From: Bradyrhizobium sp.
GTDB lineage: Bacteria > Pseudomonadota > Alphaproteobacteria > Rhizobiales > Xanthobacteraceae
DNA: 64,000 nucleotides
NCBI GenBank assembly: GCA_028290305.1
Contig: JAQGKC010000144.1
Span: forward strand, 1 to 64,000
Direction of reading: 5' to 3'
Shown here: positions 57,205 through 64,000 of the stretch, one piece after another
Numbering within the stretch: position 1 is the first letter of the stretch
How the letters are laid out: each line of letters opens with the position of its first letter
Position numbers and translations under genes: made by a program
Notes under the pieces: generated by a model
What the model was told of the DNA's origin: nothing
The model's database searches: none
The model's input: only the letters and a program-made list of their open reading frames with translations

Positions 57205-58092
57205 ATGACCAAAAGCCGGAGCGAGCGAACATCGAAGGCGCAGGTCGTTCGATTTGGCGGTCGCGAAATCATCATCACGGAAGGCCTTCATCTCAGTTTT
57301 TGGGCCGACATCAGCCACCGCTGCATGACGGCCTCATGGCCGGCTTTCATCAGTGGAGCCGCGCTGGTGTTTATCGCCTTCAACGCGTTTTTCGCATTGT
57401 TCTACTGGATCGGAAATCAGCCGATCGCCAACGTGCCCGGCGGCGCTTACATCGACTATCTCTATTTCAGCATCGAGACGCTTTCGACCGCCGGTTACGG
57501 CGACATGCATCCGCAGACCCACTACGGCCATTTCATCGCAACGGTGGAGCTGTTCACGGGCATCTTTTCGATGTCGTTGATGACCGGGTTGATCTTCGCC
57601 CGGTTCTCGCGGCCAAACGCGCGGTTGCTGTTCGCCGATCACCCCGTTATTTCAAGCCATGAGGGCAAGCCGACCTTGATGCTCCGCCTCGCCAACGAAC
57701 GTCACAACGTCATCGGCAATGCCACCGCCAGGTTGTGGTTGCTCAAGAACATCGTCAGCATGGAAGGCCAGACGCTTCGGAGGTTCTACGAACTGCCGCT
57801 GATGCGCAATGAACACCCCGCGCTGGCGTTGAGCTGGACGCTCTACCATGTCCTCGATGAGGAAAGCCCGCTTTACGGACTCAATGCCGAAGACCTCGAT
57901 GCATTAGACGTTTCGCTGGTCGTGGTGGTGTCCGGATATGATGTTGTTGCAGCGCAAACAGTTCACGCAAGAAGGTCCTACAATCATTCCGACATCCGTT
58001 TTGGACAGCGCTACGCGGATATCCTCGGCACCTCGGAAGACGGCCGGATCAGATTGGACTACGGCAGGTTCCATGACACCCTTCAGGAATAG
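57205..58092 (+). CDS. KirBac-type inward-rectifier potassium channel
   Basis: 295 residues from ATG 57205 (frame open to 57151). Two membrane helices flank the pore: AFISGAALVFIAFNAFFALFYW and TVELFTGIFSMSLMTGLIFARFS. The selectivity filter is STAGYGDMHPQT; most KirBacs have TVGYGD, here Ala replaces Val. The cytoplasmic immunoglobulin-like domain follows (FADHPVISSHEGKPTLMLRLANERHNVI, RNEHPALALSWTLYHVLDE). It conducts potassium inward and closes with cytoplasmic signals. Confidence 0.93.
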   Translation: MTKSRSERTSKAQVVRFGGREIIITEGLHLSFWADISHRCMTASWPAFISGAALVFIAFNAFFALFYWIGNQPIANVPGGAYIDYLYFSIETLSTAGYGDMHPQTHYGHFIATVELFTGIFSMSLMTGLIFARFSRPNARLLFADHPVISSHEGKPTLMLRLANERHNVIGNATARLWLLKNIVSMEGQTLRRFYELPLMRNEHPALALSWTLYHVLDEESPLYGLNAEDLDALDVSLVVVVSGYDVVAAQTVHARRSYNHSDIRFGQRYADILGTSEDGRIRLDYGRFHDTLQE

Positions 58093-58180
58093 GTTATCGC
58101 ATCCGTGCCATGTCAACATTTTCTGGGACACCCGTCGCGAGCGTGCTAATTAAGATCAGGTTGTCCCGGAACTGGCAGCA

Positions 58181-58528
58181 GTGAAAACCCAGCGGCCCAT
58201 ACCGACGGAAGAAGAGCATCGTGTGCTCCAATTTCGACCGCGCGCCTCGACTCACACGCCGGCTTGGCGGAGAGACCTGGACGTGCAGGCTCGGCAGGAG
58301 GACACCCAGCAAGAGCCGAATGATCTGTCGCGCTATGAGCGGCCCCGCGACGAACCCGACGATTTTCGCCATCGCATGCTGGCAAACATTGCAGCCTTTG
58401 CGTTCACCGTCGCCCTGACGGCTATCGGGATATGGCTCGCCATGAGCATCGCGGACCTGCGCCGGACCCAGGATTGCGTGCTGATGGGACGGCGCGACTG
58501 CGTGCGCATTACCACCCCGTCGATCTAG
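58181..58528 (+). CDS. Small conserved membrane protein
   Basis: 115 residues from GTG 58181. The N-terminus is polar and basic (HRVLQFRPR), then one hydrophobic helix (about 68-90, LANIAAFAFTVALTAIGIWLA), then ADLRRTQDCVLMGRRDCVRIT with two cysteines at the periplasmic side. Short proteins with this 'RxTQDCxLxGRRxC' end occur widely in bradyrhizobia. Function unknown. The AA-rich start lacks a good ribosome site, so an internal start is possible. Confidence 0.65.
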   Translation: MKTQRPIPTEEEHRVLQFRPRASTHTPAWRRDLDVQARQEDTQQEPNDLSRYERPRDEPDDFRHRMLANIAAFAFTVALTAIGIWLAMSIADLRRTQDCVLMGRRDCVRITTPSI

Positions 58529-58719
58529 CGTTTTCAAGGCCGGGACGGCTCCCGCTCCCCAGATCCGATCCTGCCGGCGACACCCGCCTCCATTGAACTC
58601 GGAGCGGCGCTCCGATATACGGGCACTCGACTCCGGGTGGCGGATAGGGCATTCCGGGACACTGCACCCGTCTGCCAAGCGGTTCCTGAATTTATCTTCA
58701 ATATATCAAAGGCTTAGTG

Positions 58720-59001
58720 ATGTCATCTACATTCGATCAGGTCGCTACGATTATCGCTGAAACCTGCGACATACCGCGCGACACGATCACGCCGGAGAGC
58801 CACGCCATCGACGATCTGGGAATCGACAGCCTCGATTTTCTCGACATCGCGTTCGCGATCGACAAGGCATTCGGGATCAAACTGCCGCTCGAAAAGTGGA
58901 CCCAGGAAGTCAACGACGGCAAGGCCACCACCGAACAGTATTTCGTCCTGAAAAACCTCAGCGCGCGCATCGACGAATTGGTCGCGGCCAAAGGCGCGTA
59001 A
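58720..59001 (+). CDS. acpXL: Acyl carrier protein for very-long-chain fatty acids
   Basis: 93 residues from ATG 58720. The 4'-phosphopantetheine site is Ser37 in GIDSLDFLD. It is longer than housekeeping ACP and has the C-terminal extension [21 protein letters not shown] typical of AcpXL. AcpXL carries the growing 26-28-carbon hydroxy acid that LpxXL attaches to lipid A in rhizobia. First gene of a six-gene plus-strand operon (fabZXL follows after 9 bases). Confidence 0.92.
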   Translation: MSSTFDQVATIIAETCDIPRDTITPESHAIDDLGIDSLDFLDIAFAIDKAFGIKLPLEKWTQEVNDGKATTEQYFVLKNLSARIDELVAAKGA

Positions 59002-59010
59002 CCGCGCATC

Positions 59011-59484
59011 ATGCAACTCGAATATTTCCATCTGATTGACCGCATCGCTGACCTCAATGTCGGCGAGCGCACCATCACGGTCGACGCGCAGGTCCCCCAA
59101 CACAGCACCATCTTCGAAGGCCACTTTCCGGGCTATCCGCTGATGCCGGGCGTGCTGCTGATCGAGGCCATGGCCCAGACATCCGGTTGGCTACTGATCG
59201 CCCTGATGAATTTCGAGCGCATGCCGTTTCTCGGCGCAGTCAAGGAAGCCAAGATGCGGGGTTTCGTCACTCCCGGTGAGTTGCTGAAAATTGACGCCAG
59301 CGTCGTTCACGAAGGGTCGGGTTTTGCCATTACCTCTGCGAAGATCAGCGTCGGCGGTGAACTGAGATGCAACGCGACACTCACCTTCCGCCACGTCCCT
59401 TTCCCGAATCCGGATTTGCGCGGACACATGGAAACCATGGCCAAGCGTATCGGCTTTCCACAACAGGCCATCGGCCATGACTGA
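59011..59484 (+). CDS. fabZXL: 3-hydroxyacyl-ACP dehydratase
   Basis: 157 residues, hot-dog fold. The active-site segment is FEGHFPGYPLMPGVLLIEAMAQTSG with the catalytic His and, further on, the Glu. It dehydrates 3-hydroxyacyl-ACP during elongation of the very-long-chain acid. Its end overlaps the next ketosynthase start by eight bases. Confidence 0.92.
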   Translation: MQLEYFHLIDRIADLNVGERTITVDAQVPQHSTIFEGHFPGYPLMPGVLLIEAMAQTSGWLLIALMNFERMPFLGAVKEAKMRGFVTPGELLKIDASVVHEGSGFAITSAKISVGGELRCNATLTFRHVPFPNPDLRGHMETMAKRIGFPQQAIGHD

Positions 59485-60685
59485 AACGAAATCTTCGAAT
59501 TCGGGATCTGCGGAAGTCTGGATCACCGGCATTGGTCTGGCCAGTTCGCTTGGCGAAGGCCTGGACGTGCACTGGGACGCGCTCGATCAGCGCCGCATCA
59601 ATGTCGACGAGAAAGGCTTCGCGCCATACATCGTTCATCCCTGGGCGCCGGTAAATTTTGATACGCAGATCCCTAAAAAGGGCGACCAGCGTCAGATGGA
59701 AGCCTGGCAGCGGATCGGTACCTATGCCGCCGGACTGGCGCTGGATTCCGCAGGGATCAAGGGCAACAAGGAAATCCTGGCGCGGATGGACATGATTGTC
59801 GCCGCCGGCGGCGGCGAGCGAGATCTCGCGGTGGACTCGGCCATTCTGATGGCCGAGGCAAAGGGCAATTCCGCGCCCGGCTTCCTCAACGAACGGCTGA
59901 TGAACGATTTGCGGCCGACGCTTTTTCTCGCCCAGCTCTCGAACCTGCTCGCCGGCAATATCGCCATCGTTCACGGTGTGACCGGATCGTCGCGCACCTT
60001 TATGGGCGAGGAAGCTGCCGGCGTTGACGCGGCGCGGATCGCGCTCGCACGTATCGCCGCGGGTCAGAGCGACATCGCGTTGGTCGGCGGCTCGCAAAAC
60101 GGCGAGCGCAAGGATCTCCTGGTTCTCTACGAGTTCGGCGATTTCAATCTCAAGGACAAATTTGCCCCGGTTTGGGCCCGCGGCGAGCACAGCGGCTTTG
60201 CGCTCGGTTCGGCCGGCGCTTTTCTTGTCATCGAATCCAGGGCGCATGCGGAAGCACGCGGGGCGAAGCCCTACGCGCGCCTCACCAACGTCGTCGCCGA
60301 TCTGGCGCGCCGCAAGCAACCCGGCGAGGTGACGGCAGTACTGGAAACGCTGTGGTCGAAGCTTGGCAAACTTGAAGACAGCGGCGCCATCATCACCGGC
60401 GCTACCGGCGCCGAGCCGGTCACATCGGAGGAACGGGCGTTTCTCAGCCAACATCCGGATTTCGCCGTGCGGGCCACCGGCACCATGTTCGGCCACACGA
60501 TGGAGACGCAATTTCCGCTCGGACTGGCGCTTGCCGCGCTTTCGATCTCCCGTGGTGCGTTGTTTCCGCCCAACGATCCCACGGCGCTGGAGGTTGAAAT
60601 GTCGAAGCCTCCGACCCAGATTGTTGTTGTTGGAGCCGGTCACTGGCGGGGCGAAGGCATGGCCTTGGTCGAGGCGGTCAAGTGA
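59477..60685 (+). CDS. fabF2XL: Beta-ketoacyl synthase-like protein without the catalytic Cys (chain-length-factor type)
   Basis: 402 residues, KAS II fold. The nucleophile position, expected as 'TACAxG', reads VTGSSRTFMGEEAAG, so Ser stands for Cys (about residue 172). The first catalytic His motif (HGTGT) reads TGATGAE; only the second GH (FGHTME) remains. It therefore cannot act alone and resembles the KS-beta/chain-length factor of aromatic polyketide systems. Next to an intact KS gene (fabF1XL), it probably forms a heterodimer that sets the 28-carbon length. Confidence 0.85.
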   Translation: MTETKSSNSGSAEVWITGIGLASSLGEGLDVHWDALDQRRINVDEKGFAPYIVHPWAPVNFDTQIPKKGDQRQMEAWQRIGTYAAGLALDSAGIKGNKEILARMDMIVAAGGGERDLAVDSAILMAEAKGNSAPGFLNERLMNDLRPTLFLAQLSNLLAGNIAIVHGVTGSSRTFMGEEAAGVDAARIALARIAAGQSDIALVGGSQNGERKDLLVLYEFGDFNLKDKFAPVWARGEHSGFALGSAGAFLVIESRAHAEARGAKPYARLTNVVADLARRKQPGEVTAVLETLWSKLGKLEDSGAIITGATGAEPVTSEERAFLSQHPDFAVRATGTMFGHTMETQFPLGLALAALSISRGALFPPNDPTALEVEMSKPPTQIVVVGAGHWRGEGMALVEAVK

Positions 60686-60712
60686 GCACGGCGCGGAACC
60701 TGTGGGGGCAAC

Positions 60713-61990
60713 ATGACAGCTACGCGCGATAAATTCGGCAGGCCGATCGTCGTCGTCACCGGCATGGGCGTCGTGACATCGCTCGGCTCCGGCAAGGCCG
60801 ACAACTGGACAAAACTCACCGCGGGCGAGTCCGGAATCCGGACGATCACGCGCTTTCCGACCGACGGTTTGAAGACAACGATGGCCGGAACGATCGATTT
60901 CGTGCCGGTCGAGCCTTTTTCCTCGACCGACCTCTCGGAGCGGCTTGCCGATATGGTCACTGAAGAAGCCATCGCTCAATCCGCCATCGGAGCCAAAGGC
61001 GATTTTCCGGGGCCGCTGTTTCTCGCCGTCGCGCCCGTTGAAGTCGAGTGGCCGCAGCGGCTGGAGCTCGGAAGCAAGATCGACGAGGCGGAGTTCGATT
61101 ATGACGCGCTCCTGCGCGTCAGCGGCGGCGGAAAATTCACGCAATATCACCGGCGCTTTTTGTTCGGCTCGGTTTCCAGTTATCTCGCCGAGAGATTCGG
61201 TACCAAGGGTTCGCCGATTTCACTCTCGACGGCATGCGCTTCCGGCGCCAGCGCCATCCAGCTCGGCGTTGAAGCCATTCGCCGCGGCGAGGCGGACGCA
61301 GCGCTCTGCGTTGCAACCGACGGGTCGGTCAATCCCGAAGCGCTGATCAGGTTCTCATTGCTGTCAGCACTATCGACGCATAACGACCCGCCGCATGCGG
61401 CTGTCCGGCCGTTCTCAAAGAACCGCGACGGTTTTGTCATGGCGGAAGGCGCAGGAGCGCTGGTGCTGGAAAGCTATGAGGCCGCCACGGCGCGCGGCGC
61501 GAAGATCCTCGGCGTTCTCGCCGGCTGCGGCGAACTCGCCGACTCATTCCACCGCACCCGCTCCAGTCCCGACGGCAAGCCCATTATCGGATGCGTGCGC
61601 AATGCGTTGTCGGACGCCGGCATCGTCCCGGAACAGATCGACTACATCAATGCCCACGGCACCGGCACGCCGGAAAACGACAAGATGGAATATCTCGGCA
61701 TCTCGACGGTGTTCGGCGAGCACACCGGCCGGATTCCGGTATCCTCCAACAAGTCGATGGTCGGCCATACCCTCTCCGCAGCAGGCGCGGTTGAAGCGGT
61801 GTTCTCGCTGCTGACGCTTGAGCACCAGCGGATTCCACCGACGATCAATTACGATGTTCCGGATCCCGCAATTCCATTCGACGTGGTTCCCAACAAGGCA
61901 CGCGACGCTCGCGTGACCGCTGTGATGTCGAATTCGTTCGGCTTCGGCGGCCAGAATGCCTCGCTGATTCTGACGCGTGAGCCGATCTAA
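60713..61990 (+). CDS. fabF1XL: Beta-ketoacyl-ACP synthase (active partner)
   Basis: 425 residues with a full Cys-His-His set: LSTACASGASAI (Cys175), YINAHGTGTPENDK and SMVGHTLSAAGAVEA. It extends the acyl chain with malonyl-ACP. Located between the Cys-less partner and adhXL, 27 bases after the former. Confidence 0.93.
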   Translation: MTATRDKFGRPIVVVTGMGVVTSLGSGKADNWTKLTAGESGIRTITRFPTDGLKTTMAGTIDFVPVEPFSSTDLSERLADMVTEEAIAQSAIGAKGDFPGPLFLAVAPVEVEWPQRLELGSKIDEAEFDYDALLRVSGGGKFTQYHRRFLFGSVSSYLAERFGTKGSPISLSTACASGASAIQLGVEAIRRGEADAALCVATDGSVNPEALIRFSLLSALSTHNDPPHAAVRPFSKNRDGFVMAEGAGALVLESYEAATARGAKILGVLAGCGELADSFHRTRSSPDGKPIIGCVRNALSDAGIVPEQIDYINAHGTGTPENDKMEYLGISTVFGEHTGRIPVSSNKSMVGHTLSAAGAVEAVFSLLTLEHQRIPPTINYDVPDPAIPFDVVPNKARDARVTAVMSNSFGFGGQNASLILTREPI

Positions 61991-62090
61991 CCGGCGCAGC
62001 CTTATCCATGCCGCCGGTTGACGCCATCGCGTGAACCGGCGATACGCACTCAACCACAAATAAACTCTTTTCTGCCGGGGACACGGCGTC

Positions 62091-63107
62091 ATGCGTGCGC
62101 TCACTCTTGTTGCCGATCGCCAGCTGGTGGTTGCGGATGTGCCGGCGCCACCGCGTCCGGGCGCGGGCGAGGTGCAAATCCGCGTCAAGGCGGTGGCGCT
62201 CAATCACATTGACGTCTGGGGTTATCGCGGCATGGCGTTTGCGAAGCGCAAACTGCCGCTGGTCGTTGGCGCCGAAGCCTCCGGCGAAGTTGCAGCGGTT
62301 GGCGAAGGGGTCACGCGCTTCAAGCCGGGACAGCGCGTGGTCATGTACGGCGCCCTCACCTGCGGGGTTTGCCGCGCCTGCAAGGAAGGCCGCGACAATC
62401 TTTGCGAAGATGTCGCGGGCATCATGGGCTTCCATGTCGACGGATTCGCGCGCGAACTCATGAATCTTTCAGAGCGGCTGGTGATCGCAGTTCCCGACGG
62501 CGTCAGCGAGCGGGACGCCGCCTGTGCACCGATCGCATTCTCCACCGTGCAGCACATGCTGTTCGACAACGCAAAACTGCAGCCCGGCGAAACCGTGCTC
62601 GTGCATGCGGGGGGCTCCGGCATCGGGACGGTCGCGATCATGATGGCCAAAAAAATCGGCTGCACGGTCATCACCACCGTTGGCGATGATTCCAAAATCG
62701 ACGGCGTCAAGGTGCTCGGCGCCGACCACGTCATCAACTACCGCAAGGATCGTTTCGAGCACGAAACCCGCAAGATCACAAAGAAGAAGGGCGTCGACGT
62801 GGTATTCGAGCACGTCGGCGCCGATACGTTCAACGGCTCGTTGCTGACGTTGAAACGCGGAGGTAGGTTGGTGACCTGCGGCTCGACACCCACAACGACG
62901 ATCAATCTGATGCAACTGTTCCAGCAGCAATACCGTATCTTCGGCTCATTCGGCGCGACGATGCGCAACATCGCGGAGAGCCTCGACAAGATGGCCGGCG
63001 GCATGCATCCGGTGATCGATACCGAGGTACCGATCGATGATGTCGCCACCGCACTCAAACGCATGGAAAGCCGGCAGGTGTTCGGCAAGATCGTCGTGTA
63101 TTTCTGA
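62091..63107 (+). CDS. adhXL: Zinc-binding alcohol/medium-chain dehydrogenase family protein
   Basis: 338 residues of the MDR superfamily. GroES-like part: VKAVALNHIDVWGYRG, structural-zinc-like cysteines CGVCRACKEGRDNLC. Rossmann part: VHAGGSGIGTVAIMMAKKIGC. In the acpXL locus this member (adh2XL) is thought to assist in reduction or modification of the acyl chain; its exact role is not settled. Its stop TGA overlaps the lpxXL ATG by one base. Confidence 0.9.
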   Translation: MRALTLVADRQLVVADVPAPPRPGAGEVQIRVKAVALNHIDVWGYRGMAFAKRKLPLVVGAEASGEVAAVGEGVTRFKPGQRVVMYGALTCGVCRACKEGRDNLCEDVAGIMGFHVDGFARELMNLSERLVIAVPDGVSERDAACAPIAFSTVQHMLFDNAKLQPGETVLVHAGGSGIGTVAIMMAKKIGCTVITTVGDDSKIDGVKVLGADHVINYRKDRFEHETRKITKKKGVDVVFEHVGADTFNGSLLTLKRGGRLVTCGSTPTTTINLMQLFQQQYRIFGSFGATMRNIAESLDKMAGGMHPVIDTEVPIDDVATALKRMESRQVFGKIVVYF

Positions 63108-64000
63108 TGCGCCGGCTTTTCCTTCGCACCAAGGCCCGCATTCGCGATGCGACCAAGCCGCTCGGAGAAGCCGCGGTGGGTGCGTTGACGATCGGAATGC
63201 TGCGTACCACGCGTTATTTCGACCCGATCAAGACCGCGAACCTGTTCGGCCGGATCACCCGCATGATCGGACCGAGGTTGCGCGAGCAACGGATCGGCCG
63301 CGCCAATCTCACCGCCGCATTCCCGGAAAAATCACCCGAGGAGATCGAAACCATTCTTGCCGGCGTCTGGGACAATCTCGGCCGCGTCGGCGCCGAATTC
63401 GCGCATCTCGATCACATATGGGAACATGACCCGGCGCGTCCCGAGGATAGCCGCATCGAAATCGGGCTGCGCACGCACGAGCTGTTTGCGCAGCTGCGGC
63501 TTGATGGCAAACCGGCGCTGATCTTTGCGAGCCATCTTGGCAATTGGGAGCTGCCTGCGCTGGCGGCCGTCGCGCACGGCCTGGATGCCGCCATCCTGTA
63601 TCGACGGCCGAATATCGCTTCCGCCGATCGCATCATCCAGGAGATACGCGCCGTAAAGATGGGTACGCTAATTCCAGCCGGCCGGGACGCGCCGCTGAAG
63701 CTGGCGGAGGCCCTCCAAAATGGTCAACACGTCGCCATGCTGGTGGATCAATATCTTACCAATGGCGTCGAGGTTACGTTCTTCGGCCGCAAGACCAAGG
63801 CCAATCCGATGCTGGCCCGGTTGCTGCGGCAGGTGGAATGCCCAATTCACGGTGTCCGGATCATCCGCCTGCCCGGCCATCGATTCCGCGCCGAATTGTC
63901 CGAAGAAGTGAAGCCGGTTCGCAACGCGGCCGGGCAAATCGACATTCAGGGAACGATGCAGGGGGTCACGTCGGTGATCGAGGGCTGGATTCGCGAATAT
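63107..64000 (+). CDS. lpxXL: Lipid A very-long-chain acyltransferase (partial, runs off the window)
   Basis: ATG 63107 sits on the adhXL stop (TGATG). 298 residues are visible and the frame is still open at the end. It starts MRRLFLRTKARIRDATKPLG. The LpxL/HtrB family motif HX4E appears as ASHLGNWELPALAA with the catalytic His, followed by YRRPNIASADRII and the AMLVDQYLTNGVEVTFFGR segment. It transfers the 28-carbon hydroxy acid from AcpXL to lipid A at the inner membrane. This completes the operon acpXL to lpxXL. Confidence 0.93.
   Translation, partial: MRRLFLRTKARIRDATKPLGEAAVGALTIGMLRTTRYFDPIKTANLFGRITRMIGPRLREQRIGRANLTAAFPEKSPEEIETILAGVWDNLGRVGAEFAHLDHIWEHDPARPEDSRIEIGLRTHELFAQLRLDGKPALIFASHLGNWELPALAAVAHGLDAAILYRRPNIASADRIIQEIRAVKMGTLIPAGRDAPLKLAEALQNGQHVAMLVDQYLTNGVEVTFFGRKTKANPMLARLLRQVECPIHGVRIIRLPGHRFRAELSEEVKPVRNAAGQIDIQGTMQGVTSVIEGWIREY

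Noticed and set aside
59381..61150. 589-residue minus-strand frame
   Set aside because: Antisense to the fabF2XL/fabF1XL genes, which have clear motifs; the opposite frame has none.

Overview
The window reads as a high-GC alphaproteobacterial chromosome, most likely Bradyrhizobium or a close relative (Nitrobacteraceae). Supporting signs are an acpXL-type very-long-chain fatty acid locus for lipid A, a prpBCD locus with a short-chain fatty acyl regulator, several small proteins of the kind common in bradyrhizobia, and a dispersed palindromic repeat typical of this group. No search could be run, so family names rest on motifs and remembered homologues.

Layout. 1-3560: remains of an integrated element (end of an IS91-type transposase, truncated HU gene, HTH protein plus tyrosine integrase) beside an intact tRNA-Gln(CTG). 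3797-6299: periplasmic binding protein diverging from a regulator made of two fused HxlR domains. 6576-8102: small conserved hypotheticals. 8116-15747: a tightly coupled minus-strand catabolic operon (enoyl-CoA hydratase, three-subunit molybdenum hydroxylase, lactonase-like hydrolase, SDR, CoA ligase). 15748-18560: regulatory DNA with short tandem repeats, then a decayed locus. 19402-22113: autotransporter. 22445-29412: aromatic ring-cleavage module with MFS transporter and LysR regulator. 29785-31502: two hypotheticals and a DapA paralogue. 31614-34262: metE behind a cobalamin riboswitch. 34378-39683: methylcitrate cycle genes and their divergent regulator. 39841-44231: a second cobalamin riboswitch followed by nrdA (frameshifted) and nrdB with Phe at the radical position. 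44191-49562: adenylate cyclase, HlyD-type protein, two DUF1254 proteins. 49687-52529: sulfatase and its formylglycine-generating enzyme. 53907-58528: HerA-like ATPase, AhpD-like protein, ParB-like protein, KirBac channel. 58720-64000: acpXL-fabZXL-fabF2XL-fabF1XL-adhXL-lpxXL, the last gene cut by the window end.

How parts fit together. Two separate cobalamin riboswitches precede B12-independent enzymes (MetE and class I ribonucleotide reductase), so low B12 should switch on both. The binding protein and the molybdenum-hydroxylase operon, 10 kb apart, share a nearly identical 16-base motif in their promoters. The fused HxlR regulator next to one copy is the natural candidate to read it, which suggests one uptake-plus-degradation regulon for an unknown substrate. 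This is the best candidate for an undescribed system here.

Reliability note. At least five genes carry frameshifts (amidohydrolase remnant, FAH-family hydrolase, nrdA, DUF3302, FGE). Most are repaired by one base in a short homopolymer, so some may be sequence errors rather than real gene loss. Other losses are real-looking deletions (HU, LysR at 17.5 kb, SphA-family protein).
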